DNA from: Akkermansia muciniphila | GTDB lineage: Bacteria > Verrucomicrobiota > Verrucomicrobiia > Verrucomicrobiales > Akkermansiaceae | DNA: 64,000 bases | Assembly (NCBI RefSeq): GCF_002884975.1 | Contig: NZ_PJKB01000002.1 | Location: 62,001 to 126,000 of the forward strand | Direction: 5' to 3' | Notes under the pieces: model-generated | Seen by the model: the letters and a program-made list of their open reading frames with translations, nothing else | The model's database searches: none | What the model was told of the DNA's origin: nothing | In this document: in pieces, positions 63,884 to 64,000 of the stretch | How positions within the stretch are numbered: position 1 is the stretch's first letter | Layout: the number at the start of each line of letters is the position of its first letter | Translations under genes and position numbers: made by a program

Positions 63884-64000
63884 ATGATGGATATTCCCGC
63901 TGATCTGGTCAAACGCTGCAAAAAATTCATTGAGCCGTACCGGGTGACGGACGGGGAGGGCTTCAAACTGTCCCGCTACGATCCGGGCGACCTCGGCAAG
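63884..64000 (+). CDS. PPK2-family polyphosphate kinase, N-terminal part
   Basis: The first 39 codons of a gene cut by the window end. The peptide contains KFIEPYRVTDGEGFKLSRYD followed by PGDLGK, the N-terminal pattern of PPK2 kinases (PYRV...F.L..YDPGDT). PPK2 uses polyphosphate to phosphorylate nucleoside mono- or diphosphates. Start at 63884 or 63887 (two adjacent ATGs). No class assignment is possible from this part. Confidence 0.75.
   Translation, partial: MMDIPADLVKRCKKFIEPYRVTDGEGFKLSRYDPGDLGK

Overview
The window reads as a chromosomal segment of a mucin-associated Verrucomicrobiota bacterium, most likely Akkermansia or a close relative. This rests on recognised families, not on any search. 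Pointers are a GH110 alpha-1,3-galactosidase with an NPCBM domain, a secreted GH36/raffinose-synthase-type enzyme, a very large SGNH-hydrolase autotransporter, many secreted proteins and lipoproteins without recognisable families, a complete F-type ATP synthase operon and generally GC-rich coding. Genes are dense and no rRNA, tRNA, CRISPR array, insertion sequence or prophage was recognised. One AT-rich patch at about 38.5-40.25 kb stands out in composition.

Layout. 0.1-6.9 kb: transketolase, a divergent catalase with a Fur/PerR-type palindrome on its promoter, a secreted unknown and a proBA operon. 6.9-25.3 kb, mostly minus strand: SGNH autotransporter, serine acetyltransferase, DoxX protein, a secreted YdjY plus alpha-alpha-barrel pair, a run of unknown-hdeD-ThiF/MoeB-kdsD genes, an alpha/beta hydrolase with an unusual nucleophile elbow, a duplicated-domain secreted protein with a GH36 enzyme, and a NagX-type membrane acyltransferase. 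25.4-31 kb: L,D-transpeptidase lipoprotein, PBP2 and a large lipoprotein. 31.3-38.5 kb: atpBEFHAGDC plus a coupled DUF5069-like gene. 38.6-39.9 kb: AT-rich island with an FGE-like membrane protein and a small membrane protein, closed by a bidirectional terminator. 40.3-42.1 kb: SprT-like protein and a second NagX-type protein.

42.2-47.4 kb holds the most system-like region. A WecE-type sugar aminotransferase, a GNAT acetyltransferase, a membrane GT2, two SMR-like half transporters and a GT-C-like membrane protein are packed with overlapping genes. Together they suggest a route that makes an N-acetylated 4-amino-6-deoxysugar, loads it on undecaprenyl phosphate, flips it and transfers it to an unknown envelope acceptor. 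A second GT2 overlapping a YfhO-family gene at 51.2-54.4 kb resembles a CsbB/YfhO pair, so two lipid-linked glycosylation modules lie within 12 kb.

47.5-64 kb: a secreted unknown, bioB-bioA, a fur-like-sufC-sufB-sufD operon whose regulator lacks the usual zinc cysteines, rplU-rpmA, tsaE, a membrane-bound alpha/beta hydrolase with a small lipoprotein, the GH110 enzyme and the start of a PPK2-family polyphosphate kinase cut by the window end.
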